A DNA stretch of 64,000 nt from Cepaea nemoralis (GCA_014155875.1 JACEFZ010005530.1:40001-104000), one strand, 5' to 3'. Shown: positions 22,885-34,899, numbered from the stretch's first letter. The notes: generated from the letters alone by a model not told the origin. Numbers and translations: made by a program.

Positions 22885-23345
22885 AACGGAGTTATACCTC
22901 TCCTTAGCACAGAGCCTCTGCTGAATTTAGAGACCACATGTTGCCCATGCAGCATGATTCCTCTCTAGACTTACGTAGTTTACTCCATAGGAAATGCAAC
23001 ACCAATATATCTGGGATGAAGAAAAGCTGAAGAAGCTGTTGGATAAAAAAAAAAAAAAAAGCAATTCTCTAACTGTCTGCATGTCGGAGCTTCCTTCCTA
23101 GACCAGTTACCGACAAAAGCTTTGAGCCCGATCTGCCATGACATTTAGTCTTTAGCTTGCATTTCCTCGCACTTAGGGTAAGGCTTGTACCATCCCAATT
23201 ACGCTCCTTCACCCAAAGCCGTTGGCACGATGCGGAGTGTCGGATTTAGTGAGCGTCACCCAACATTCGACACCTAACAGAAATCAGGGAATACCGCCTA
23301 CTGTCATAAAGTAGCTCAGTCATATCTGATTAAGACCTGACTTAT
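22885..23345. repeat. Dispersed repeat family R1, copy 1
   Basis: About 430 bp shared with 45635-46070. Shared words include CATGTTGCCCATGCAGCATG, ATTCCTCTCT, CTGTCGGAGCTTC, CCAATTACGCTC/CCAATTGCGCTC, AAGCCGTTGGCAC and TAGCTCAGTCATATCT. No open frame is conserved between copies. The class is unknown. An A16 run interrupts it at about 23046. Confidence 0.75.
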
Positions 23346-23984
23346 AATAATTCAATATATGTGTGAATTAAATCACCTGTGCATACCTCCATTATAAATG
23401 TTTTCCTTGGTTCACACCCTTAAAACACCTATGTTGGACAGACATGGTCGTGATCGAGGAGACAAGGGCAATGGAGCCAGACATCATCAACGCCACAAGA
23501 GATGCAGGACGAACAGTCGACTTTAAGGACGCTTGGAAATATGCTTATCTATCAGAGTGAGGTAGATGCTAATGAAGCAGTGAGCCACCGTATATGGACG
23601 TTTTGTAAAGGAACAAGACCTTTGCTTAATCAAGACAGAACTGGCACGATCAATCAATATACGCTGGCGGAATATTAAGAAGGAGCTACGAGCACAAATG
23701 GACCGTACCGAGTACGATGATGACGACCCTCACAAATCTTTAACGCTTTACATGTCTTAAAATTCTTTGTTTGCCTTTCTCCGGAACGTTCGCCAGTATC
23801 CGTGCCTTTTTTTCTTTCGTCGAGCTTTCTAGTCCATATTTAAGTTTTTTTGTTTTTGTTTTTACTGACTCCAGTATCAGCTCAGAATCAGCCAACTCTG
23901 TTCGATTCCGTTAAAGAATCTGCGTTTGTTCCAGTGTTTAAAGCTGTACTTGTTTACCCTTCTCACTTCACTTTTTTTTTTAAA
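23346..23984. other. Interval without recognised features
   Basis: It contains ATGGTCGTGATCGAGGAGAC and similar coding-looking words, but no frame stays open long enough or shows a motif I know. A LINE scrap is possible. Confidence 0.4.
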
Positions 23985-24228
23985 AATTCGTATATCCTTT
24001 ACAGGACATCGCTGTCAACAGCAGCATCTTTCAGCTGTCTGTCGATTTCTTGGCAAGATTACGCTCAGTAGTTTGCCATTGCTTTCTGAGCGGCCGGCTC
24101 AGTTATCCCGCAAGTCACCAGCGGGGGTCGAACCGCTCCCAGTTCTCGCCCGCTACGAGACTCTGCGTGATAAACGGGATTACGGAGAAAGTGGTGTAAC
24201 CCCTCGGCCAGAGAGACCGGCCTCACTT
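23985..24228 (-). mobile_element. SINE-B copy, full length
   Basis: From ATCCTTTACAGGACATCGCT to CCAGAGAGACCGGCC. On the minus strand it starts GGCCGGTCTCTCTGGCCGAGGGGTT (A-box region TGGCCGAGGGG). It has a B-box-like GGTTCGACCCC, then the conserved body AGAAAGCAATGGCAAACTAC. Confidence 0.85.
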
Positions 24229-24545
24229 CACTTAGGTGTCATATATTGTTTCCGTTTAAGGGACGGTTGTTGCAGGATTATTTCCATTAATATAATGAAG
24301 ACAAAACAATGATAATTGGCAAAGAGGTTGAACAACTGAATTTAAAAAGCAAAATAAATGCGAAAAGTCTCGAACAAGTGAACAGTTTCTCCAGTCTTTG
24401 TCACGGTGATAAAAGATGATGGCAGATGCAAAACTGAAGTCAAGAAAATAGTTAGGATGACATTAGTTGTTTTCCACAACGCGCGAATTATTACAACCAA
24501 AATAATAATAAAAAATGTAACCACATACACACACAGACGCACGAA

Positions 24546-24772
<227 letters not shown>

Positions 24773-24774
24773 TG

Positions 24775-25367
24775 TTTACTTTGGCGCCTGGTTCAACGAA
24801 CACAATACTAGTTTTCCCCATTCGAGACACACCAACTGACACCATGATACCGCGGCTGAAATGGTCACGTTCTCGTATAAGTCGACTTTCCATCGAACAT
24901 GTATTTTCTTTGTTTCAACGGAATAAACACGTCATTTTGAGAATTAGTGGAGTGGCAACGGTGAATGTCTTTTCGTCTGTAAACCAGATGCTTTGTACAC
25001 TTCTCTCATTAAGAAACCACTCAAGTAGCTGCCGACTGCGTTGCAAGCTTTTCAATTTGACATTTTCATTGAGCTTCTGCCCGATCACACGCTTGTACGA
25101 TTTGAGTTGTAAATCTTGAAGTCTACCACTTCCGGGTTTACGTTCTGTTGTACCGTCGTTGTAAATTTTATTGATAACCCGACTGACACTAGCTATGCTC
25201 CAGGCTTTGTTTAGAAACTCATTGGTCATTCTCCTAGAACCCCACTGTTTTTCAATTCTCAAATGTTTAACCAGAATACGGTCTTCCGCGGTAATTTTTG
25301 TCATTCTTGGTACCAAAAAAAAAAATGTAAACCTACTAATGTAATCAATTGGCATATTAGAAACCAT
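24775..25367 (-). pseudogene. mariner-type transposase, 3' truncated
   Basis: On the minus strand an N-terminal helix-turn-helix region reads MTKITAEDRILVKHLRIEKQ and SVSRVINKIYNDG, followed by ERKPGSGR, the GRP-like linker. The catalytic core begins at WFTDEKTFTVATP, carrying the first Asp of the DD34D/DD(E/D) triad. After a frameshift near 24900 it continues FSRGIMVSVGVSRMGKTSI and FVEPGAKVNSEYYY. The second and third catalytic residues would lie downstream, but the frame runs into (TA)n at 24772. The span between linker and core is shorter than usual, so there is also an internal deletion. The ancestral enzyme belongs to the IS630-Tc1-mariner superfamily. Confidence 0.8.
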
Positions 25368-25505
25368 AGATAGCGCTCGGAAATTGTCGAAATAAAGACA
25401 TCGCTTAGCTTAATAGGTAAGTAAGTAAATGAGTAAACAATTTAAGCTATTATGGATACGGATAAAAAAATTTTGATGTAATTATATTACTTTTTACGCG
25501 ATGAA

Positions 25506-25550
25506 TATATATATATACATACATACATACATACATACATATACAGTGTT
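25506..25550. repeat. (TA)n-(CATA)n microsatellite
   Basis: Six TA units followed by about seven CATA units. Positions 25551-26049 hold no recognised feature. Confidence 0.9.
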
Positions 25551-26049
25551 CTAAAAACACAAACAAATATCTTAGCAGTCACAACAGAGAGTCACCTAGT
25601 GCTATGACTATTCCGCATTGTTATATGGATTGGTATCGTAGACTATGTACTTGCAGAAGAAACCAGGAGTCACAAAATGCTACGTATACCACACACTATT
25701 ATATGTACTGCAATTGTGGACTATAAACACGCACTATGCAAATAATTATAAAGTGCTATGAATTACATTATTAAATGGAGAAGAGTCATGGACTATGAAG
25801 AAGGAGTACGGAAAAAAGCAATCCGTTGAAATGTGAATTTACATAGAGATGGGTCTAATGTAATGGACAGACAGAATGGCGAAGTGTTAAACATATTAAG
25901 TATGGTAGGTACTAAGAGAGGTTTATTGAAGGAAACCAATAACATATTTTGGACATAAAAGGACACGATGCCTTTCAAAGAAATACAATGGTTAGATGTG
26001 TGGAAGGCAGACGTGAACGACAACAATTTAAATAAAAATCTATCAGTAA

Positions 26050-26828
26050 AATAAACTCAACAGAAAATGAAGAGTGGAGGGATTCTCCTGAATCTAAAAA
26101 CAAAATGGAGCAAAGAAGACACAGTTAGTACTTACTGGAAAGTTCTCAAATAACGCCAGAGCAGAGACAGAGGCTTCGAAAATTGCGTTAGAAATGCTAT
26201 TGACAGAAGAAAATACAGAGAAACAAATAGCTCTCTTTACGGATGTTATGTCAGTTGTTCCAGTACTGAAAAGCAAAAACAGTACAGATCTACCAGACCC
26301 AAGGGCAGCACTACATGAACTATACCAGAAATCCAAAAAGGGTTGTAATAAAATTGGTTCCTTCTCATTGCAACATATATGGAAATGAAGAAGCCGACCG
26401 ATTAAGAAAAGGAAGACTACCTCGAACCTATAATGACATAATGATGAGGCCTAGAGATTTATAAGAAGCAATTATAGAACCGAATGGAAATAAGAGCATC
26501 CAGATCGCTAGAAAGATAATGCATATTACCAGCTCGAACGGAAAAGAACAAGTTACACCCTCCAGGCTACAGACAGACCACAATAGGCTGAAATGTCAAA
26601 GTTTATTTAGTAAACTAAAGATATGATAAACTGGTAAATGTAACTCGGGAATTGGTGAAATGACAACTAAACATTTGTTGCAGAAGTGCCCAACATATAC
26701 AAAACAGAGACAAGTATTTTGGCCTACACCCGTCTCCAGTTGAGGACAAACTCTATAAAGGTGTCAACAAGCTTAAGTTGACTGCTGCTGTCTTTGCATT
26801 TATTCATATAGACGTCTGAAGGTGACCG
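26050..26828 (+). pseudogene. LINE RNase H domain and C-terminal region
   Basis: Frames here read IALEMLLTEENTEKQIALFT, then DVMSVVPVLKSKNSTDLPDP and AALHELYQKSKK. After a frameshift comes VPSHCNIYGNEEADRLRKG, the terminal RNase H block with catalytic Asp (NEEAD). Further on, GKCNSGIGEMTTKHLLQKCP is a Cys/His knuckle seen after RNase H in some LINEs. Stops and frameshifts interrupt every part, and no reverse transcriptase is visible upstream. The 3' end merges into (AGC)n. Confidence 0.75.
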
Positions 26829-26897
26829 TAGCAGCAGCAGCAGCAGCAGCAGAAAAAGAACAAGAAGAAAAAGAAGAAGAAGAAGAAGAAGAAGAAG
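26829..26897. repeat. (AGC)n-(GAA)n microsatellite
   Basis: Seven AGC units, an A-rich joint, then about ten GAA units. It probably grew from the 3' tail of the LINE remnant that it follows. Confidence 0.9.
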
Positions 26898-27329
26898 TTT
26901 ATGGGACTACTAATTGGACCGTATGTGGGTCTTATTTGTTTGATATCTGATCCTCTAACCCTAAAGCAAGCAGATTGTTTATTGCTGGATGAATGTACCT
27001 ATAGTCCCAATTCAAGAATCTAAGCAGTGCATTCAGTTTGCCATTTTGACGCTTTTCGCACCAAATTTAGTGCTTTTTCAAGTCATTTAGTGCCAAAAGG
27101 TTGCATTTAGCGCGGCCGCGCGAATTTGGTGCTTCACAATTATTTTTTTGGGTGGGTAAAAATTACTTTAAAACTCATTTTGGGAACACTAAAAAGCCGA
27201 ATTTGAACTGAAGCGAGAGGAGTAAAACAGTCTTAGTACATTACCTCGCAATATTCAAGTAATTTAACTCCCTTTAATACGATTTAGTTGAAGTGAGTCA
27301 CTGCAACGCGCAGGCAATATGCAATGCGT

Positions 27330-28940
27330 TAAAAGATTGTTTCTCCCCCGATGTGTCTCCACCTTGCCGCGGTGGGGGAGCTTGTGTGTCCCTCTGACCC
27401 CATGTGCTTGCCGATGGATGAAAACTACATATCGGACAGCTTATGGGATAGGGGCCAGACTAAGAGAGACACAACCTGCTGCTCTGCGGGTTAGACTGAG
27501 GTGAGGATAACAGTCAGAAGTTTAAATCAGGCGCAAGAAGGCAGAAGTTCTTGGTCCGGACAAAACACTTAAGGCTCCCTGTCGATGGCTGTGGCTGAAC
27601 GCCTCTAAGCCACAAACCCTCGGATATGAGAGCCGAAAAATAGAGGCGTGATACTGAGCAAGCTACATGCTCAGGTCTGATACAAGTTCGAAGGCTCTCA
27701 GCTGGGGGATATGAGATATCCTCGGATGAGAGGGCCAGGCCGTTTCTCGGTCACTGCTGCAAGAAGGTAAGGTGCTGAGCCGGCAGCACATGTAGCCTAC
27801 CTTGTGAGCGAGTACAAAAAGTCAGAAAAGTGCCCCAGTCGAAGGAAATGGTTACGAAAACTGTCTGTATTTTACTCACAGAGAGTGTAGACAAAAGTGG
27901 AAGAACGTCTCAATGACGCGAAATGGAACGCATGGTGAGCGAACCTATTGCGTTGTCCGAAGTCAAAAATAAAAGCTTACCGAGTGGATGTCGCTCGCAG
28001 TCTGACCGCTCCTGGTGTGTGCTTGAGCGATCAGTGGCAAGCGAGACTCCCAACACATGGAAGTGAGGAACTAAAGCAGCCATGAGCAGGACGTGGCAAC
28101 TCCTCGGGTGAGCCCAGTCTCAGAGCAATATGTGCCGGCTCTGCAATTATGGAAGCCTCCTTGGATAGCCAGGGAATGCCCATGATCTGCCCCTGCCTTC
28201 CCTTGAGGGCCGACCGCGATGTCGTTGATCGTTCTATCTTGACCAGCTGAGATGTTGGCGACATCACAACAGTCTAACGTGCCTCGAAACCAGAGGAAGG
28301 TTAACCTCATTAAAAAATGCCCGCCGGAAGCCGGAAGTGTCGTCCTACGGGTGGCAAACTAAAAATTGACACTACGCAATTACGTCCGAGTGAAATGTCT
28401 CGTCCGAATGTCTCTCGTGCTAGGAACAGCTCTGACTACCTAGTTTCCGAATGCCGCTCTTGTTCGGAACAGCTCTGACTAGGTAGTTTTCCGAATGTCT
28501 GTCGTGCCTGGAACAGCTCTGACGGGCGCAACGACAAGCACATGTCCGAAAACTCGCTGAGTGGATGCCGTCTGCAAACCTGTCTGGTTTGTGCGGGAAT
28601 GGCCCGGGGAAAACGAAATGACCAATATATTGAAGTGAGGATTTAAAGCAGCCATGAGCAGGACGTGACGATTTCCCTCGGTGAGCCCAGATCCAGGGCG
28701 TTATGTGTCGGCCCTGCAACTATGGAAGCAACCTTGGATGGCGGAAAATGCTATAGACTGTCCCTGCCTTCCTTTGAGGGATGACCGTCGTCTTCGACCG
28801 TTCAACCTTGGCCAGCATGGTTGTAGATGGCACCACAAAAGTGAGAGTCTCCCAGGTATGCTACCTGGTCAAAAAAGCACGCTATTGTCGGATGTGTTGG
28901 CCTACGGGTTTCGGCCCAAGGGCGCATAACAGACACACCG
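27330..28940. repeat. Foreign non-coding block inside the hAT element
   Basis: The base composition is more GC-rich than the hAT. It starts near CTCCACCTTGCCGCGGTGGG. A module of about 230 bp occurs twice (about 28045-28275 and 28635-28870), sharing AGCAGCCATGAGCAGGACGT, GTGAGCCCAG, GGCTCTGCAA/GGCCCTGCAA, TATGGAAGC and CCTGCCTTCC. Blocks with GTCCGAATGTCT and GGAACAGCTCTGACT repeat in between. No motif-bearing frame was found. It may be an untranslated region of another retroelement or captured DNA. Confidence 0.6.
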
Positions 28941-28989
28941 CAATCACATCTGAAAAAACACTCCGGATGAACGAAAAGAAGAAGAAGAA

Positions 28990-30185
28990 AAGATTGTTTA
29001 AAAAAGAATGGACTTGAGTTGCAAAGACTAGTTGCACTCGGTACTGACAATACATCTGTCATGACTGGTGTAAACAATGGAGTATATACAAAATTAAAAT
29101 CCGAAGTTCCTCATCTGGTACTAGTTAAGTGTGTATGTCATTCATTTCAGCTGGCAAAGTCACAGGCTGCAGATGCTTGTCTGCCAAGGAACATAGAGTT
29201 CATGATTAAAGAAACATATAACTGGTTTTCTCACTCAAGTCTTCGTCAAGCAAAGTACGGGGAGCTTTTTGCTTCAATCAATGATGAACTACATCCGCTG
29301 AAGGTTGTTCAATTAAGCCAGACATGATGGATGTCCATTAAATCTGCCATTGTCAGAATATTGCAGCAGTGGGTCGAGCTCAGAACTCATTTTGATATAG
29401 CAAGACTCAACGAGCGCTGTTATACAGCAGAACTTCTAAATTCTATGTTTAGCGACATGAAAAACTATGTGTATCTCATATTTCTCAAGCATATTCTCGG
29501 AGAAGTTCAAAGTGTGAATAAGAAATTCGAAGCAGATATACAGGATCGAACACAAATACTCAGCGATCTTGTCCAACTCACTGATTCTATCAGTTCAAAG
29601 ATTGCTATTCCTGAAAAAAAAAAAAAAAATAACAGAAAGTGATGCTATTCAAGATTATTTAGATCCTAATCCAAATCTTGGTTATGAGTTTGAGAAAGAA
29701 ATAGCAGGCTACCAGTTTCCTGATGAGAAAGACATTCGTGGAAGGTGCATCCAGTTTTTAATAGAGCTCTTGACACAGCTGCGTTTACGTTTGCCCGATA
29801 ACTGTCGAGTGTTGCAATCCATGTCATGTCTTAGTGGAAGTGAATGTCTGCAGCCAATTTAGCCCTGTATATTGGATCTTGCTAAAATGTTTGTAGAAGA
29901 TGCAGCTACTCTCACCCGCATCGATTTCCAGTGGAGAAAACCTCATCATATGCATTGGACACAGACCTCTGACACACTTGGACTGTGGGCAGAAATAGCC
30001 TCATACAGGGATGCCACCGGTGAAAATACTTTCCAAGATCTTACACATTTAGCTTTAACTGTGCTCATTTTACCTCATTCTAATGCGGACGTGGAGCGTA
30101 TTTTCAGTCAGATGGAAGTTACAAAAATCAAAATTGCGGAACAGACTGAGCATCAAGAGTTTGACAGCTGTTTTGACTATTAGAT
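28990..30185 (+). pseudogene. hAT transposase, N-terminally truncated
   Basis: The frame opens with LVALGTDNTSVMTGVNNGVY, which holds a catalytic-region Asp. CVCHSFQLAKSQA (the C-x2-H motif) follows, then a conserved 'RWMSI' block whose Arg codon is now TGA at 29325-29327. Next is a helical insertion region, SVNKKFEADIQDR. An A-run at 29614-29628 marks a frameshift, and a TAG at 29860-29862 interrupts the second frame. The C-terminal dimerisation block reads LPHSNADVERIFSQMEVTK. No BED finger or first catalytic motif precedes it, because DNA of a different kind occupies that place. It resembles hAT proteins of the ZMYM/KIAA1586 type, unlike the element at 521-2879. Confidence 0.85.
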
Positions 30186-30739
30186 AAGGAATGAAAAGAT
30201 ATGGCAAATGCTGTCATGATTAAAACTACTTAAGGATATTCTACGAAAAATTGGATCACAGGAGGCATGCACGTTTCTTTCAATCATCATCAGCATCACC
30301 GCAGGAGCAAACACAGCAGGAAATAGCTACAGAAACTGAAGAGGAGTTGTCTGACTGGGATTTGGCAGATCTGGAATAAACTTCATTCTAATATTCAGTG
30401 ATAATAATAAATTATAATGTGCTACTTTATAAATTTTGAATGAATAACGCCAATGCTTGTTTTAGTGCTTTCCCAAAAAATATTATTGCAATTTAGTGCT
30501 TTTTCTGGCTCGATAGTAGTTCTAATTGGGATTTGGTGGATCTGGAATACACTTCATTGTAATATGAAGTGATAATAATAAATTATAATGTGTTGCTACC
30601 TTGTTACATTTACAATGAAAACAGTTGGTGCTATTATTTGGTGCTTTCCAAAAAAATTGGGTGCTTTTTGGTGCTTTTTTGGGGTCGATTTTGGTGCTTT
30701 TTCATCAAAAGGAGATGGCAACACTGAGTGCATTGTGTC

Positions 30740-31095
30740 ACCGAATCTAAGCATTTAGGCAGGGAATAGTATGACCAAATTAAAGCATATAAGCAAAGCA
30801 TAATTTTACCGTACAGAAGAATGTATTATTTTACCCAGTCCAAGCATATAAGCAAAGAATGATTTTACTCTATAGAAGCGTGTAAACAATTTATTATTTT
30901 ACCCAATCGATACATGTGAGCAATGAACTGTTTTACCCATTCGAAGCATGTACGTATTGAACTTATTTACTCGATCCAATCATTAAGCCAGTAATTGTTT
31001 TACACAATCCAAGCATGTAAGCAATACATCGTTTTAAACCCCAAACTAGCACATTAACAGTGAATTATTTTCCCCAAACGATTACCCAATCCAAA
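30740..31095. repeat. Degenerate tandem repeat, unit about 42 bp
   Basis: Units resembling TTTTACCCAATCCAAGCATG + TAAGCAATGAATTA, about eight diverged copies. Similar words occur just before the hAT at 26990-27030 (TTCAAGAATCTAAGCAGTGC), so the hAT landed inside this array. Confidence 0.75.
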
Positions 31096-31625
31096 TCCTA
31101 AACCAGTATACAACAAATTACAGACAAGTATTTAAAGATGCAGGGAATTCACAAGCAAATTAGAAACGGCAAACGGTTGATCCTGGCTTCTGTGAACTTT
31201 CACTTAGCCTGGTTATGCCAATTTCCTGCCATTGCAAATGGATTTACCGGGTCTTTAAGCCTTGAAGAAATATATGCGATCGATGTGGGACTTGTCTTCG
31301 CATGATCTGAGTTTGCTTCCGTCTTCAGTGTCGTATGTACACAATTACCATATAATTTACCATATACCATACACATTTCCGGTGAAGGCAATTGCTTGTT
31401 TACTAGATTCTTCTTTAAGTTGCCTTTCACTTGCAGGACGTTGCGAGCAAAACCAAACCTAGCTTTTATGTTTAAGGCAATATTACGTTCTGTAATTTAT
31501 CTTCAAATAAATGATACTTCTTTTGTTTTCTAACTACGAAAGAAATAGCAGCGATAGTTTTTTACGGGACACATTTCGTACTATTTGCGTTTGCTTGCTG
31601 GATTCACATATATGTGCGTATTGTG

Positions 31626-31626
<1 letters not shown>

Positions 31627-31685
<59 letters not shown>
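31627..31685. repeat. (TA)n microsatellite
   Basis: About 29 pure TA units. Positions 31096-31626 hold nothing I recognise. Confidence 0.95.
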
Positions 31686-31689
<4 letters not shown>

Positions 31690-31741
31690 CGCATTGTAGT
31701 CTTTATGTCTTTTTCATGTAGTATTTATGACTCCATTATTC

Positions 31742-31903
31742 AATTCACGGATGCAGTTTTCTCGGAGACTCCTGGTAGTCGTCACTGGATCTACGGAGTT
31801 AGTGCTTTGTGCGACGCTTTAGGCAGGTTGCATTGAGAATAGAGACCGAGTTCTTATGAGATAAAACTCGGTATAATGAAATCGATCCTCTTGCATTTGA
31901 ACC
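31742..31903 (+). mobile_element. SINE-A copy, 5' truncated
   Basis: It shares CGGAGACTCCTGGTAGTCGT, TACGGAGTTAGTGCTTTGTG, CGACGCTTT and TAAAACTCGGTATAATGAAA with the full copy at 56094. The tRNA-like head is missing. Confidence 0.8.
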
Positions 31904-31962
31904 CCGTGCTAAAGCGTTCAGGTGTAAAATACGAAGCTTGGCAGCTCGCTGTAATTCCTAGC

Positions 31963-32110
31963 GTGATTCGCGGTGGCGCAGTAGCTGGAACACTTGCCTG
32001 CCAGCCTGGTGGTCATGTTTTCCCCTTCGAGGCGAATCTTTGTTTCACTGACCTTAGCTCCCAAGGACACTCAACCTTAAATGGGTGCCATAAAATGTTC
32101 TAGGATGTAC
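31963..32110 (+). mobile_element. SINE-E copy
   Basis: Head TTCGCGGTGGCGCAGTAGCT (A-box-like GTGGCGCAGTAG) and a degraded B box after GGTGGTCATG. The body has GACCTTAGCTCCCAAGGACA. A related head lies at 36092. Confidence 0.5.
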
Positions 32111-32218
32111 ATGCGGCCGGCGTGGTACTGATCAGACTACCCCTCGAATCATGATAGCTCTAAAACAAGAAGTTGGAATCATACACCCAATACGCATAAT
32201 GGCATGATAAATTAGTTG

Positions 32219-32450
32219 CTTATCCTTTACAGGACATAGGAGTCAATACCAGCATATTGTGGTTGTTAGTGATTCCTGGGCAAGTTTACGTTCAGTAGTT
32301 TATCATTGCTTTTTGAACGACCGACACTCATACCTTTGTATCGGAAACCAACACAAGGCGATTCGCTTCCAAATCGCCCGCAGCTGTGTTTTGAACGCGG
32401 TATGAGTGATTACGAATTGCATTTATAACCCTTTCGTCACAGAGCCAACA
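32219..32450 (-). mobile_element. SINE-B copy
   Basis: TATCCTTTACAGGACATAGG, CAGTAGTTTATCATTGCTTT and a tRNA-like head with TTTTGAACGCGG and ACCCTTTCGTCACAGAG. First of four SINE-B copies in 1 kb. Confidence 0.8.
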
Positions 32451-32482
32451 TGATAAGGGATCGTTTATTTTATTTTAGCTAA

Positions 32483-32708
32483 GGACAGGACATCGCTGTC
32501 AACATCAGCATCTTTCAGCTGATTGTTGATTTCTTGGCAAGATTACGCCCAGTAGTTTGCCATTGCTTTCTGAGCGGTCGGCTCACATACCCCGTAAGTT
32601 ACCGACGCGATTCGAACCACTGCTGATTCTCACCGTAGTCACGTTACTTACGAGAGTATACGAGATTACGGAGAAGAGTTGCTAACCTCTAGGCCAGGAA
32701 GCCGGCAT
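32483..32708 (-). mobile_element. SINE-B copy
   Basis: GACAGGACATCGCTGTCAAC to CTAGGCCAGGAAGCCGGC. Closest in sequence to the copy at 42019-42262, sharing AGAGTATACGAGATTACGGA. B box on the minus strand: GGTTCGAATCGC. Confidence 0.85.
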
Positions 32709-32796
32709 TCTAGTTTAGACGATCACATAAATGCTGCATTTCTGAACTGTAGTTTAGTACAGCACGGGCACAAGTGTCCTTTAAAAAAATTAAGTT

Positions 32797-33010
32797 GCAT
32801 GTCCTTCACAGGGTGTAGCAGTCAACCCCAGCATTTTCGCTGTTCGTGATTCCTGGACACAGCTTACGTTTAGTAGTTTGCCATTGTTTCTGAAGCGACC
32901 GGCTCCTATACCTTTTTCGAAAAAAAAACCAGCACCGTTGTGTTTCGAACCCGGGTATACGGGTTCACAAACCGCGTTCGCAAACCGTTAGCCACAGAGA
33001 CCGGCCCTTA
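32797..33010 (-). mobile_element. SINE-B copy
   Basis: GTCCTTCACAGGGTGTAGCA to GCCACAGAGACCGGCCC. B box on the minus strand: GGGTTCGAAACAC. An A-run lies in the middle. Confidence 0.8.
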
Positions 33011-33049
33011 TACGCTTGCGTAAATGCTGAATTTCGGAACTGTAGTTTA

Positions 33050-33227
33050 TTACAGCACGAGACACAGCTGGGGGAGAATTGGAAGCAGACCGCCTTCTGT
33101 TATTACCATACAATGGTATGAGTTCAGAAAGCAATGGTAAACTACTGAACGTATCACAAACAGCCAAAAAAATGCTGGAGATGACTGCTACGTTCTGTAA
33201 AGGATAAGCAACTAACTAACTAACTGT
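33050..33227 (+). mobile_element. SINE-B copy, 5' truncated, with tail
   Basis: TTCAGAAAGCAATGGTAAAC, GTTCTGTAAAGGATAAGCAA and then (CTAA)n. This copy shows the family's short tandem 3' tail best, suggesting it is mobilised by a LINE with a similar tail. Confidence 0.8.
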
Positions 33228-33803
33228 TCTAGATATGGAAATGACCGCCTCTGGACCCTAAAAGTTTAAATATTTGGCTAATTCTGCATAATAAGAATCA
33301 CGGGGAGGTTGTGAATCTCTAAATAAACCAGGGTAGTGGCTCTGACACCTAATCTTATCAATAACGGCGAAAAAATTGAAAGTAATATGTGCACGGTGGG
33401 AACATTTCATAACACAAACAACCGAAAGTACCACCACAACGTTGATGAAAATATGCTCGATATAAGGCAATGTTAACCCAAAAAAGGCAAAACACATACA
33501 ATAAAATACGCAGAATAGGTAAACTTCTTATATGGATGTGGAAATTAAATAAAAACACCTTTTAAATTTTCCAATATGAAGTGTCAGTTATTAAGAAAGC
33601 ATGTGCATAATGGAGTTCACAACACAGGTTCAGTAATGTCACATCAAATCACAGAGTGAATAACCCGACATGTCATGCCAAAGTAACAGAAATATTTCAA
33701 TCAAACGTTAACTTATTTATAACCGATAAGAGAAACAACGGCTGCAGGAGGCTATATCAATATATGAGTGACATGGACAACGTTATGTTGGTATCAAGCC
33801 TGC

Positions 33804-33805
<2 letters not shown>

Positions 33806-33839
<34 letters not shown>

Positions 33840-33927
33840 CTCTGTCTCTCTCTCTCTCTCTCTCTCTATCTCTATCTCTCGAAACTCACATATCTACCTG
33901 CCCCTCCCTCTCTCCCACAGTTGCTAA

Positions 33928-33980
<53 letters not shown>

Positions 33981-34020
33981 GGAGCCACACATCTCTCTCT
34001 CTCTTTCTCACAGGAGCCAC

Positions 34021-34059
<39 letters not shown>

Positions 34060-34100
34060 CAGGAGCCACACAATCTCTCTCTTTCTCACACAGGAGTCAC

Positions 34101-34157
<57 letters not shown>

Positions 34158-34233
34158 TAAGCCACACACACACACACACTCTCTCTCTCTCACAGAAGCC
34201 ACACAATCTCTCTCTCTCTCTCACAGGAGCCAC

Positions 34234-34276
<43 letters not shown>

Positions 34277-34323
34277 GGAGGCACACACAATATATATATA
34301 TATATATCACAGAAGCCAAGCAA

Positions 34324-34365
<42 letters not shown>

Positions 34366-34426
34366 CCACACAATCTCTCTCTCTCTCACAGGAGCCAAAC
34401 AATCTCTCTCTCGCATAGAAGCCACA

Positions 34427-34469
<43 letters not shown>

Positions 34470-34587
34470 AGTGACACAGTCTCTCTCTCTCTCGCTCTCT
34501 CACAGCAGCCACACAATCTCTCTCTCTCTCTCTCTCTCTCTCACAGGAGCCACACAATCCCCCCTCTCTCTCTCTCACAGGAGCCTC

Positions 34588-34624
<37 letters not shown>

Positions 34625-34801
34625 GGAGCCTCACAATCTCTCTCTCTGTCTCTCTCTCTTTCTCTCTCTCTTTTAGGAGCCTCACAATCTCTCCCTCTCT
34701 CTCTCTCTCTGTATATATCTCTCTCTCTCTGTCTGGAGCACAGTCTCTCTCTCTCTCTCTCTCACAGGAGCCAAACAATCTCTCTCTCGCATAGAAGCCA
34801 C

Positions 34802-34855
<54 letters not shown>

Positions 34856-34863
34856 AGAGTCAC

Positions 34864-34899
<36 letters not shown>

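Larger units (their letters stand above)
27034..30726 (+). mobile_element. Second hAT transposon with 8-bp TSD
   Basis: The left end is CAGTTTGCCATTTTGACGC and the right end, read inward, is CAGTGTTGCCATCTCCTTTTG. AGTGCATT flanks it at 27026-27033 and 30727-30734. Subterminal regions on both sides are full of TTTAGTGCTTTTT/TTTGGTGCTTTTT words, a likely transposase-binding array. Only the 3' two thirds of the transposase gene is present. Positions 27330-28940 are unrelated GC-richer DNA. Confidence 0.95.

Noticed and set aside
33656..34474. 272-codon Ser/Leu-rich frame and the opposite Arg/Glu frame (33976-34578)
   Set aside because: Pure translation of (CT)n/(GA)n with satellite modules. Not evidence of a gene.
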